Of a stretch of DNA of 64,000 nucleotides, positions 38,701 to 46,244 are shown piece by piece (within the stretch, counting starts at the first letter, position 1; each line of letters begins with the position of its first letter). A model generated the notes under the pieces. That model did no database searches and was not told the DNA's origin. It worked only from the letters and a program-made list of their open reading frames with translations. Position numbers and translations under genes: made by a program. The stretch is from Sediminibacterium sp. FEMGT703S (GTDB taxonomy: Bacteria; Bacteroidota; Bacteroidia; Chitinophagales; Chitinophagaceae). The stretch is taken from assembly GCA_002786355.1 (NCBI GenBank), contig PGCO01000001.1, positions 310,001 to 374,000 on the forward strand, given 5' to 3'.

Positions 38701-40118
38701 TCAATCCCCTGCAAAGTAAAAATAGGCAAGTAAACAACCAATATGATGATTTGCCCAAATACTGCACTATTCATCATTTTGCTAGCAGAATGGTTGACTT
38801 CTTTATCCATTTGACCCTGCGATAGTTTATTTACTACGCTAAACTTCTTGCTATGACTTAACTGATGCATGACTGCTTCAACTATAATCACTGCCCCATC
38901 TACAATTAATCCAAAATCGAGCGCTCCTAAACTCATTAGGTTTCCACTTACGCCAAACAAATTCATCATTATTATGGCAAACAACATGGCCAATGGGATA
39001 ACAGAAGCTACTATTAATCCTGCTCTTAGATTTCCTAAAAAAACAACTAATACAAAAACAACAATCAATGCACCTTCCATTAAATTTTTCTCTACTGTGC
39101 CAATGGCATTGTTCACCATTTTGGTTCTATCTAAAAATGGCTCAATCACCACTCCTTTAGGCAACGACTTTTGTATTTGAACAATTCGTTCTTTTACCTG
39201 CCTAATTACATCATTGCTATTGGCGCCCTTTAGCATCATTACAACAGCACCAGCAACTTCGCCTTGATCATTATAAGTCATTGCACCATACCTTGTAGCA
39301 TGACCAATTTTAACTTCAGCCACATCCCTTATAAATAAAGGAGTTCCTCCAGAAGTTCTTTTTATTGCGATGTTTTTAATGTCGTCTATATTGCCTAATA
39401 ATCCTTCTGTTCGGATGAATAAAACAGTAGGTCCTTTTTCAATATACGCTCCGCCTGTATTTTGATTATTTGTTTCGAGTGCTGTAAAAACATCTCCAAT
39501 AGAGATATTATAACTTAATAATTTAGAGGGATCTACTTCAACAGAATACTGTTTAAGCTTTCCACCAAAACTACTTACTTCGGCAACCCCCTTCACACCC
39601 AATAACTGTCTTCGCACTATCCAATCTTGCATGGTTCTTAGCTCGGTTACATCATATTGATTTTCGTAACCTTTTTCAGGCCTTACAACATATTGGTATA
39701 TTTCGCCTAAACCAGTGGAAACAGGCCCTAATTGAGGCGTTCCAATCCCCGAAGGAATTTGTGATTGAACTTGTAACAGTCGTTCTGCTACTTGTTGTCT
39801 TGCCCAATAAATATCGGTTTCATCATCAAACACAATAGTAACCAACGACAATCCAAATCGGGAGAAGCTTCTTATTTCTAATAAACCAGAAATATTATTA
39901 TTCGCTTGCTCAATTGGAAAAGTTACCAAACGTTCAATATCTGTTGCGCCAAAGGAAGGCGCTATGGTAATCACTTGAACCTGGTTATTCGTGATATCCG
40001 GAACAGCATCTATTGGAAGCTTGGTTAAATTATATGTTCCATAACCTAATAGGGCAATTACAAATAGCCCAACAATGAGTTTATTCCTTACGGAAAACTC
40101 AATAATTTTTGTAAGCAT
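35760..40118 (-). CDS. Heavy-metal RND pump fused to a TolC-like outer membrane factor
   Basis: The 1452-residue protein starts as a CusA/CzcA-family RND transporter (residues 1 to about 1040, 12 membrane segments). The proton-relay segment reads GALDFGLIVDGAVIIVEA, closest to the divalent-cation (Czc-type) motif. A hydrophobic stretch GVTILLGFLLMGSVAIAQ follows, ending in a signal-peptidase-like site at A1063/Q1064. The rest (about 1070-1452) is an outer membrane factor domain with long helices (VQQVYYAMVYLQKKKELLLF). The fusion is recurrent in Bacteroidota. Likely exports Zn, Co, Ni or Cd; copper is less likely from the motif. Confidence 0.9.
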   Translation of the reverse strand: MLTKIIEFSVRNKLIVGLFVIALLGYGTYNLTKLPIDAVPDITNNQVQVITIAPSFGATDIERLVTFPIEQANNNISGLLEIRSFSRFGLSLVTIVFDDETDIYWARQQVAERLLQVQSQIPSGIGTPQLGPVSTGLGEIYQYVVRPEKGYENQYDVTELRTMQDWIVRRQLLGVKGVAEVSSFGGKLKQYSVEVDPSKLLSYNISIGDVFTALETNNQNTGGAYIEKGPTVLFIRTEGLLGNIDDIKNIAIKRTSGGTPLFIRDVAEVKIGHATRYGAMTYNDQGEVAGAVVMMLKGANSNDVIRQVKERIVQIQKSLPKGVVIEPFLDRTKMVNNAIGTVEKNLMEGALIVVFVLVVFLGNLRAGLIVASVIPLAMLFAIIMMNLFGVSGNLMSLGALDFGLIVDGAVIIVEAVMHQLSHSKKFSVVNKLSQGQMDKEVNHSASKMMNSAVFGQIIILVVYLPIFTLQGIEGKMFKPMAQTVAFALLGAFILSLTYIPMMSAVFLSKKISHQPTWSDRVMAKLESSYKRALEYILHFPKLVLGFVISLFIVALFILSRLGGEFIPALEEGDFAIDTRVLTGSNLNTTVESTQKAASLLLKQYPEIEKIVTKIGSGEVPTDPMPMEASDLMVILKPKEQWTSAKTFNELAEKMGATMAAVPGITTGFQFPVQMRFNELMTGARQDVVCKIFGENLDTLAAYAATIGKIAGTVEGAKSIYVEAVTGMPQILIEYNRNTIAQYNLNVQDINKVVNAAFAGQSSGLLFEGEKRFDLVVRIKGEMKKDLKDIQQLLIPTPSGVQVPLSQLATIEIKDGPNQIQREDAKRRIVIGFNVRGRDVETIVKELQQKIEKQVKFPVGYYITYGGAFENLNAAKARLMIAVPVSLLLIFLLLYFAFNSIKHGLLIYSAIPLSAIGGIFFLALRDMPFSISAGVGFIALFGVAVLNGIVLIAEFNRLKNDGMDNLRTIVLTGTSLRLRPVLMTAFVASLGFLPMALSIGAGAEVQRPLATVVIGGLMIATLLTLFVLPVLYIMFEKGFNASLPFNKGVTILLGFLLMGSVAIAQNNNAHPISVKAAVDSALKNNLLVKNEQLKAEYQQILIGTAGNLPKTAFVGEVGQINSIYTDTRLGISQSIAFPTVYKRERDLLQAEYKNSVLNIAIQEAILKKQVQQVYYAMVYLQKKKELLLFSDSLYSAFYQKAALRLKTGESNILEKTSAETLLGQIQMQLQQLSQDASMMQLQFQLLLNTKMAYIPETSRGPLSPTALLDTAQLSNHPILQSMLQQQSLAMASTELEKSKLLPDLSLGYLNGSIRGIGADDVFYSGKRFSTVQFGMGIPLFTKAQKARINSASLSEKLAEAKYQQVRQQLTTEYQTTITQFSKYLTTVQYLEKTGLKNAQLITETANKQLSAGLINYLEWVQLINQATSVRNDYTEAVRSLNESIIQLTYYIQQ

Positions 40119-40187
40119 TTTTTTAGCATTAATATAAGTCGATTGGGACTGCAGGTTCTGCTAGACCCTAATTCTTAAGCGGAATAA

Positions 40188-40574
40188 CTAAGCCCTTTTA
40201 GGAGGTTGCCAAATATTAACCTGATAAGCAGAAAAAAGGAATGGAGTTGTTTGCTGGGACCAAACAATATTATTTGCATCTTCAGGATAATGAAGAACAA
40301 TCTGCGCATTTAATGGAACAAATGGAGTTGCAGAAGAAGCAAAAAATTCACCCGCTGTTTTAAAAGGCAGTTGCATATCCCTATCATAATCTTTGTCTTT
40401 TACATTTCCTTGCAGATAATGAATTTGAAAAAATTGTAAAGCGGATATGCTAGGGTCTTCTTGTTGGTGTTCTATAAAATGCTGAAATACTACAGGAATT
40501 TTCAATAATTCATGTGCTTCTGTAGTGGAACACAAGTATATTGATAAAAATAATATGGCTATTCTCTTTCTCAA
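40188..40574 (-). CDS. Small exported protein heading the metal efflux operon
   Basis: The 128-residue protein has a signal peptide (AILFLSIYLCSTTEA) and a His-rich start of the mature part (HELLKIPVVFQHFIEHQQEDP), followed by a short mixed fold. Similar small proteins precede metal-efflux or TonB genes in Bacteroidota. A periplasmic metal-binding or sensing role is possible, but I know no characterised member. It lies 69 bp upstream of the pump gene and is probably the first gene of its operon. Confidence 0.6.
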   Translation of the reverse strand: MRKRIAILFLSIYLCSTTEAHELLKIPVVFQHFIEHQQEDPSISALQFFQIHYLQGNVKDKDYDRDMQLPFKTAGEFFASSATPFVPLNAQIVLHYPEDANNIVWSQQTTPFLFSAYQVNIWQPPKRA

Positions 40575-40590
40575 GTACCTAAAGGTACAA

Positions 40591-40598
40591 CAAATTTA
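40591..40598 (-). promoter_or_regulatory. Candidate -7 promoter box for the efflux operon
   Basis: The minus strand reads TAAATTTG, matching TAnnTTTG, 17 bp before the start at 40574. The leader would be only about ten bases. No -33 box is evident. Confidence 0.35.
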
Positions 40599-40715
40599 AT
40601 AATCTGAATAAGCAGTAGACCGCATCAGCTGGCAATGTAAAGCCGACATATTTTTTGATAAATATGCTAATCCATTGCGGCACCGTTACGAATAGGCTTA
40701 CCCGCCCCTAAAAAT

Positions 40716-42044
40716 TTAATTCAGCTCCAATTGTACTATTGTATTTACTTGATCTTGTTTTATATTCTTTAAATAGAGGAACACACCTTCGTCAACTTGT
40801 TTGAAAGAAATATTCGTTTTCGTTGAAAATAAATTTGCCCATTTTACTTTGCCAGCTGTATAGGGAACAAAAATATAATCGGCATTTACTTGTTTAAGTA
40901 TATGTACAAATATACTTTTCTCTTTTGCAGTTACTACTCCCCATTCTTGGGTTGGAATAATATTCCCTCTGGTTCCTTGTATAGTAGCTGCATACAGTTT
41001 CATCCAGTTTCCCAACTGTTTTAACGTATCAATATTTTCAGTCTGAATTTTACCATTAGGCATTGGGCCTACATTCAATAAGAAATTAGTATTCAATGAA
41101 GCAGCTTTCACTAAATAATGTACTAAGTCATTAACAGACTTATGCGCATGATCTGTTATATTATAACCCCAGGAATTATTCATGGTCTCACAGGTTTCTA
41201 ATGGCAATTGATCGGAAGGTTTCTGAAAACTCAATCCAGTATGATTTTGACCAGGCAAATCCTTTTCGAACATCTGAAAGTCTTCTCCTGGCAATGGATC
41301 TAAGTGATGATTGTTTCCAATTAAACAGGCAGGTTGCAATTGATGAATTAATTCATAAATTTCGTTGTACTTCCAATTAATTCTTGAGCTTCTATCTAGT
41401 GAACCTTCTGGGTTGGTTTGATCCCAATGACCATCAAACCAAATAGACATAATTGTTCCATAATTGGTTAAAAGTTCAGTAAGCTGCGCTTTCATGAACT
41501 TCAAGTAAGAAGCATAGTCACCTCCTGTCTTTCTTCCAGTTCCTTGTCCTGTGCGTCCTGTTGAATAAGGGTAATCTTCTCTAAACCAATCTAATGTAGA
41601 ATAATATAACCCCAATTGCATTCCTTGTTTCTTACACTCTTCAGCCAATTGCTTTAACGCATCTTTCCCATAAGGGGTTTTGGTGATTTTCCAATCACTT
41701 TGTTGTGTATCCCAATTTGAAAAACCATCATGATGTCTGGTAATAAAAACAATATATTTCATACCAGCCGATTTTGCGGCAGCTACCCATTCTGCCGCAT
41801 TAAATTGTGAGGGATAAAATGTTTCTTTTAGCAGTACATAATCTTTTACTTTGATATTGCGATTCTGCATGACCCATTCTCCTGCTCCCAACATACTAGA
41901 CACCCCCCAATGAACAAATAGTCCAAAACGATTGTCTTCAAACTGTTTGCGTGCAAGTAAATTTTCTGTAGTAGGTTGATAGGGTTGACCAAGCATTTGA
42001 GTACTCAGTAATAAAAGAAAAAAGAAAATAAATATCCTATTCAT
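40716..42044 (-). CDS. Alpha-L-fucosidase (GH29)
   Basis: GH29 enzymes remove terminal alpha-L-fucose. The protein has a signal peptide (IFIFFFLLLLSTQMLGQ) and the GH29 landmarks FGLFVHWGVSSMLGAGEWV, YIVFITRHHDGFSNWDT, and the nucleophile-containing SIWFDGHWD. I moved the start from 42071 to the ATG at 42044, which puts the signal peptide at the N-terminus. It leaves an 8-bp overlap with the upstream kinase gene instead of 35 bp. It is the last gene of a GH109-kinase-GH29 operon, so the fucosylated substrate probably also carries GalNAc. Confidence 0.9.
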   Translation of the reverse strand: MNRIFIFFFLLLLSTQMLGQPYQPTTENLLARKQFEDNRFGLFVHWGVSSMLGAGEWVMQNRNIKVKDYVLLKETFYPSQFNAAEWVAAAKSAGMKYIVFITRHHDGFSNWDTQQSDWKITKTPYGKDALKQLAEECKKQGMQLGLYYSTLDWFREDYPYSTGRTGQGTGRKTGGDYASYLKFMKAQLTELLTNYGTIMSIWFDGHWDQTNPEGSLDRSSRINWKYNEIYELIHQLQPACLIGNNHHLDPLPGEDFQMFEKDLPGQNHTGLSFQKPSDQLPLETCETMNNSWGYNITDHAHKSVNDLVHYLVKAASLNTNFLLNVGPMPNGKIQTENIDTLKQLGNWMKLYAATIQGTRGNIIPTQEWGVVTAKEKSIFVHILKQVNADYIFVPYTAGKVKWANLFSTKTNISFKQVDEGVFLYLKNIKQDQVNTIVQLELN

Positions 42045-43080
42045 AAAAAATATTTTTAAAATCCATTTCATACTCCGTTAACCGCTCTAATAAAACCGTT
42101 TGATTAATTGCCCTAACTAAATTATGATTACTATAAAGTATTTGGTAGTATTTATCGCTATTGAAATAATCCGTTAAAAAACGGATGGCTTGCATATAAA
42201 TCATGAACTGCCCAGCATAAAAAAAATGTTCTTTCTCAATAGGAGTTAATTCTCCACGCATTTCTTTTGAATATCCTTGAACAATTGCATGATAAAAGGA
42301 CGGACGTATATTGATCTTATTAATATCAGCTTCATTTTCAGAAACAGGACATAAATAAGTTCGCATCATATCTCCCACATCACTAAAAAAATATCCCGGC
42401 ATTAAAGTATCAAGATCAATTACACAAACAGCTTTGTTTGCTCCATCAAATAGCACATTACTAATTTTAGTATCATGGTGGATGACCCTTTTTTTAAAGG
42501 CAGCATTTTGGGTAATTTCTTCAAATTGCTTTACTAAAAAATCAAATTTATATAGTCGCGCAATCAGTGCTTTTTCTGCATGTACTCTCTCAGGATCACC
42601 ATTGTTGATAGCATCTAGAAATTGTTGATGCCTGTAACTTAAATCATGGAAATGGGGTATGGTGATCTTTAATTGGGACACATTAAAGTTTTTCAACTTA
42701 GCTGTAAACCGACCAAATTGTGTTGAAGCTTCTAATGCTTGATTAGCTGTTTCAACTACTTCTATCGTATGGGTTCCTTCAATAAAAGGGAATAGCCGAT
42801 AATACCCTTCTCCTGGCATATGAACCAGCTCAGTTCCACCCAAAGAAAGAATTGGAGCAGGAAATAAATAATCTGGATTATGCTTTTTTAGATATCCCGC
42901 AACTGCCGAAATATTATGATGTATATTTTCGGGGCTAGCAAAAACATGGTCATTAATTCGCTGGAAAATATAGTCTGCTGTTCCAGATTTTACTTTCCAA
43001 GTACTGTTGATAATTCCACTTGATATTTGTGTTAAATCTGCATTCGCATTTAATCCAAATGCACTTAAAACATTCATCAT
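42037..43080 (-). CDS. NahK-like aminosugar 1-kinase (APH fold)
   Basis: The 347-residue protein has an aminoglycoside phosphotransferase-type kinase fold with the catalytic loop HHDTKISNVLFDG and the metal-binding VIDLDTLMPG. This pattern is close to N-acetylhexosamine 1-kinase (NahK), which phosphorylates GlcNAc or GalNAc at C1. Lying between a GH109 alpha-N-acetylgalactosaminidase and a GH29 fucosidase, it probably phosphorylates released GalNAc in the cytoplasm. Its ATG overlaps the upstream stop as TAATG, indicating translational coupling. Homoserine kinase-like or other APH specificities remain possible. Confidence 0.8.
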   Translation of the reverse strand: MMNVLSAFGLNANADLTQISSGIINSTWKVKSGTADYIFQRINDHVFASPENIHHNISAVAGYLKKHNPDYLFPAPILSLGGTELVHMPGEGYYRLFPFIEGTHTIEVVETANQALEASTQFGRFTAKLKNFNVSQLKITIPHFHDLSYRHQQFLDAINNGDPERVHAEKALIARLYKFDFLVKQFEEITQNAAFKKRVIHHDTKISNVLFDGANKAVCVIDLDTLMPGYFFSDVGDMMRTYLCPVSENEADINKINIRPSFYHAIVQGYSKEMRGELTPIEKEHFFYAGQFMIYMQAIRFLTDYFNSDKYYQILYSNHNLVRAINQTVLLERLTEYEMDFKNIFYE

Positions 43081-44432
43081 TAATATTGATCATTTAATGC
43101 AAACACTGGTTTGCGATACATCCATTGCCCACCGGTGAAATCTGGGAATTCAACGGTTTGATTCCCTAATTCAATCGACAGTTCACTCAGTGGTGTAATT
43201 GCACTCCAAGCTGCTGCATCATACACATCCATCGGTGTTGGAGTTTGATTTTTAATAGACTCTATAAAAGCATGAATCACAAAAAAGTCCATTCCGCCGT
43301 GCCCTGCCCCTGCTGTTTCTTTACTCCATCTTACCCATAATGGATGGTCATATTTATCAAACCATTCTTTCTGAGATTCCCACTGATGCGGTTTAGCTGA
43401 TTTACCTTCTATGTAAACAGATTTATTTAAATCCATCCAAATACCTTCAGTGCCCTGAACCCTAAATCCTAATGAATATGGCCTTGGCAAATTGGTGTCG
43501 TGTTGCAATAGAATAGTTTCCCCATTATTACAATCAATAGAAGTAGTTACCACATCCCCCAACTTAAATTTCACTTTTGCATTGGGGTGATTAGGGCCAC
43601 CTTTTTTCACAATATAATCGTTTAGACCTTTTGCCTTTGAAGAAAAAGAGCACAACGATAAAAACCGATTTCCTCTATTGATATTGATATAATGCGCAAT
43701 AGGACCAATGCCATGTGTTGGATATAAATCTCCGTCTCTATATACTGAATGTGTAGTTCTCCAAGCAGCTTCTGAAAATCCTTTTTCACCAAACTCAACC
43801 CCTCCACCGTATGGACGCACCCCATCATTAAACTTCACTTCTCTTAAATCGTGTTGGTATCCTCCTTGTAAATGAATGATTTCACCAAATAATCCCTGAC
43901 GCACCATATTTAATGCAGCCATCACGTCTCTTCGGTAACATACATTTTCGAGCATCATTACTTGCCCCTTATATTGTTCAGCAGCCTTTACTACATCCCA
44001 ATGGTCTTGGAGCGTTATTCCCAATATCACTTCAGTAGCAACATATTTGATTCCTGACTGCAAAGATTCAATGATCATTTCTTTATGGAGTTCCCAAGGA
44101 GTTGCAATGACGACTCCGTCGGGTTTTTCTTTTACAATCATTTCCTTCCAAGCCTGATTGTTTCCAGTGTAAATTTTGGGCATTTTTTTTCCAGCCTTGT
44201 CTATCATTGCTTTAGCAGTAGAAAGCATTTTATCATTGATATCGCAAATACCGGTTAAGTCTACATCGTCTCTACGTAATAGAAGATCTAAGTGGTTTTG
44301 ACCGCGAAGACCAGTACCAATAAGTACAATTTTTACTTTACTAGCATTGTTCTTTGCCATTAACATAGATGAAGACAGCATGAAGGCACCGGATGCCATT
44401 GCTGATTTTTGAATAAAATTCTTTCGATTCAT
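43080..44432 (-). CDS. GH109 alpha-N-acetylgalactosaminidase / Gfo-Idh-MocA protein
   Basis: The 450-residue protein has a Rossmann NAD-binding fold (KIVLIGTGLRGQNHLDLLLRRDDV). It carries the marks of GH109 enzymes: ENVCYRRDVMAALNMVRQG, YPTHGIGPIAHYININRGNRF, and ATEV in place of the EKP of dehydrogenases. GH109 uses NAD+ as a bound cofactor to hydrolyse alpha-GalNAc, the blood group A determinant. The N-terminus NRKNFIQKSAMASGAFMLSSSMLMA looks like a Tat-type signal with an RK variant, fitting export with a folded cofactor. It heads the glycan operon; the next gene starts within its stop. Confidence 0.88.
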   Translation of the reverse strand: MNRKNFIQKSAMASGAFMLSSSMLMAKNNASKVKIVLIGTGLRGQNHLDLLLRRDDVDLTGICDINDKMLSTAKAMIDKAGKKMPKIYTGNNQAWKEMIVKEKPDGVVIATPWELHKEMIIESLQSGIKYVATEVILGITLQDHWDVVKAAEQYKGQVMMLENVCYRRDVMAALNMVRQGLFGEIIHLQGGYQHDLREVKFNDGVRPYGGGVEFGEKGFSEAAWRTTHSVYRDGDLYPTHGIGPIAHYININRGNRFLSLCSFSSKAKGLNDYIVKKGGPNHPNAKVKFKLGDVVTTSIDCNNGETILLQHDTNLPRPYSLGFRVQGTEGIWMDLNKSVYIEGKSAKPHQWESQKEWFDKYDHPLWVRWSKETAGAGHGGMDFFVIHAFIESIKNQTPTPMDVYDAAAWSAITPLSELSIELGNQTVEFPDFTGGQWMYRKPVFALNDQY

Positions 44433-44496
44433 AATGCCGCAATTTTGAGCATTTGAATGTACGTAGAATATACGAAAGCGCTATAGAGAATGATGA

Positions 44497-44931
44497 TTAT
44501 CTAGCCGTACTTTCCCACTCAGCGTAAGAATCACTGGTTTCATAAATCTTTAATTTTCTTAATCTGATTTCCGTTGGCAACTCAGCTAACAAAACATTTC
44601 TAATATAAAGCAATATATTTTCCGCTGTGGGTTCCATCTCCCAGATAATTAAATTTTCTGATGCAGCCGCATGTGGATGTTCTGCTAAAAAATCCTGAGA
44701 TAAAATTAATCGATGATCAAGTTCATCTACTATGATTCGATTCACTATTTTTTTGAGGTCTTTAAAGTCTATCACAAAACCCGGCTTTGGTAAATAAGCC
44801 ATATCATCTGCATCCGAACCAACTGTTACATGTAATACGTATGAATGACCATGTATATTTCTACAATGACCATTATAGCCATGAATGGCATGCGCTGTTT
44901 CGAATCTAAATATTTTAGTTACCTGAATCAT
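44497..44931 (-). CDS. queD: 6-carboxytetrahydropterin synthase / PTPS family (QueD-like)
   Basis: QueD makes 6-carboxy-5,6,7,8-tetrahydropterin from 7,8-dihydroneopterin triphosphate for queuosine synthesis. The protein has the zinc histidines in FETAHAIHGY and GHCRNIHGHSYVLHV, with the catalytic Cys in GHCRNIHGH, and the conserved GFVIDFKDLKK. The track start (174 aa) includes about 30 unrelated residues. I chose the ATG at 44931 (MIQVTKIFRF), the usual family start, giving 144 residues. It overlaps the end of the upstream haloperoxidase gene by 17 bp. No other queuosine gene is in the window. Confidence 0.85.
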   Translation of the reverse strand: MIQVTKIFRFETAHAIHGYNGHCRNIHGHSYVLHVTVGSDADDMAYLPKPGFVIDFKDLKKIVNRIIVDELDHRLILSQDFLAEHPHAAASENLIIWEMEPTAENILLYIRNVLLAELPTEIRLRKLKIYETSDSYAEWESTAR

Positions 44932-46240
44932 GGGGCAAAAATACATTATTATAGTAACTCCCAATTTCCCTTCCTTGTTTTTGGCCGTTTTCAACTGCTG
45001 CACGATAGTGTATTCCTCCATACATCCTACTCATACTTACCTCATTTGCAGCTGCTTCAATTGAGGGAAATGATCTTTTCATCCCAAGGTATTTCAACTC
45101 TGTCGTATCTGTAAATGGAGTATTGTTTCCAAAAACAGTTGATAGTACCGTTGCTGCGGCGGCGGATATTACACTATGCCCACTTGTATATTCAGGGAAC
45201 GGTGGTGTTTGCAAATAAGGATTCCATTCAGACGCTAAATACTCTCTAATAACAGTAACTGGTCTAACTGTTTTACTGGTAAATTTTTCTTCCCAAGTAG
45301 ATATAAATCCATCGAAAATAGCCATTGATGCTAGTGCAAAAGCCCTAGCTGTTTCTAACTCATCCTTTTTTGTTTGATTAGATAAAATAGCTATAATCCC
45401 CATCCAATGCCCTACAGGAGTTGTCTTTTTGGTGGCATAGGTTAAATGACCTTTATGTTCAGATACAAAGGGATTATCATCCCAGTATCGGGCAATCATT
45501 TTTTGTTCATCTGTTAATGCATTACTCATCGCAAAAAGCTCTTGCACTTCTTTATAATAAGGACTATTGGGCTGCATTGAAAAAGAGGGTGGGCGTGCTG
45601 GCTTAAATTGTGCTGCAGAATCTAAAAGCATCGGTTGAATATACCGCCAATTCGGCTCAATTGCTTCTTCATAATCAGGTGGGGTTTGTTGCCAAATTCC
45701 AGTTTCCTTTAGGACGCTAAATTTAGGCATCCCCCTAGTAATTTTATAGCCATCTTTTGAAGCACGTTCTAATATGGTAGCAGCCACTTTTTCTCCCCAA
45801 TTGATGGATGCTGTTTGAATAGCTGCATCTAAGTACGCATAGTTTTCTAGTAAAACAGCCCTGCTTTTCTTGATGCTGTCCTTTGAAAAAACCAAGGCTT
45901 CTGCTACTTTCATGAATGCAATACTTGCAGAAAAAGGGTAATCAATTTTGATATTTTTTTCTGATTGTGGCAAACTTGAAAAGCCTTTTAATTTAGGCAA
46001 GAAACTTTTGTAAGCGGGCTTCATCGGTCTGATTGCTTCATAAAAAGCCAAATTACTATACGCATACATTCTTCCTGCAACTGGTGGATTATTGATATCA
46101 TATACAATCACATCAGTTAATTGCTGAACACAATAATTTTGGAGTTCAGCTCCTGCATATTTTTTTATTGGTTTGCTTTTACAACCAATTATAATTAACG
46201 CAATCAGCAGTAGTTTTCCATATTTAAAAAATTGAATCAT
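44915..46240 (-). CDS. Haloperoxidase/PAP2-fold lipoprotein (3)
   Basis: I set the start at the ATG at 46240 (MIQFFKYGKLLLIALIIIGC), which begins the lipoprotein signal directly and removes a 38-bp overlap with the upstream gene. The track start at 46282 adds 14 unlikely residues. The mature protein has the haloperoxidase-fold motifs K-x6-RP (KFTSKTVRPVTV), SGH with H355 (YTSGHSVISA) and SR-x5-H (SRMYGGIHYRAA); the trailing Asp is missing. It starts 4 bp after the FG-GAP lipoprotein and is thus tightly coupled to it. Confidence 0.85.
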   Translation of the reverse strand: MIQFFKYGKLLLIALIIIGCKSKPIKKYAGAELQNYCVQQLTDVIVYDINNPPVAGRMYAYSNLAFYEAIRPMKPAYKSFLPKLKGFSSLPQSEKNIKIDYPFSASIAFMKVAEALVFSKDSIKKSRAVLLENYAYLDAAIQTASINWGEKVAATILERASKDGYKITRGMPKFSVLKETGIWQQTPPDYEEAIEPNWRYIQPMLLDSAAQFKPARPPSFSMQPNSPYYKEVQELFAMSNALTDEQKMIARYWDDNPFVSEHKGHLTYATKKTTPVGHWMGIIAILSNQTKKDELETARAFALASMAIFDGFISTWEEKFTSKTVRPVTVIREYLASEWNPYLQTPPFPEYTSGHSVISAAAATVLSTVFGNNTPFTDTTELKYLGMKRSFPSIEAAANEVSMSRMYGGIHYRAAVENGQKQGREIGSYYNNVFLPHDSGN

Positions 46241-46244
46241 GCTA

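Noticed and set aside
40600-40715. Possible riboswitch or RNA leader ahead of the efflux operon
   Set aside because: I compared it by eye with cobalamin and TPP riboswitch motifs and found no matching conserved boxes; kept only as a region for footprinting.
44932-45021. N-terminal extension of QueD in the track
   Set aside because: The extra 30 residues are encoded within the upstream gene, do not resemble the family and the ATG at 44931 gives the usual start.
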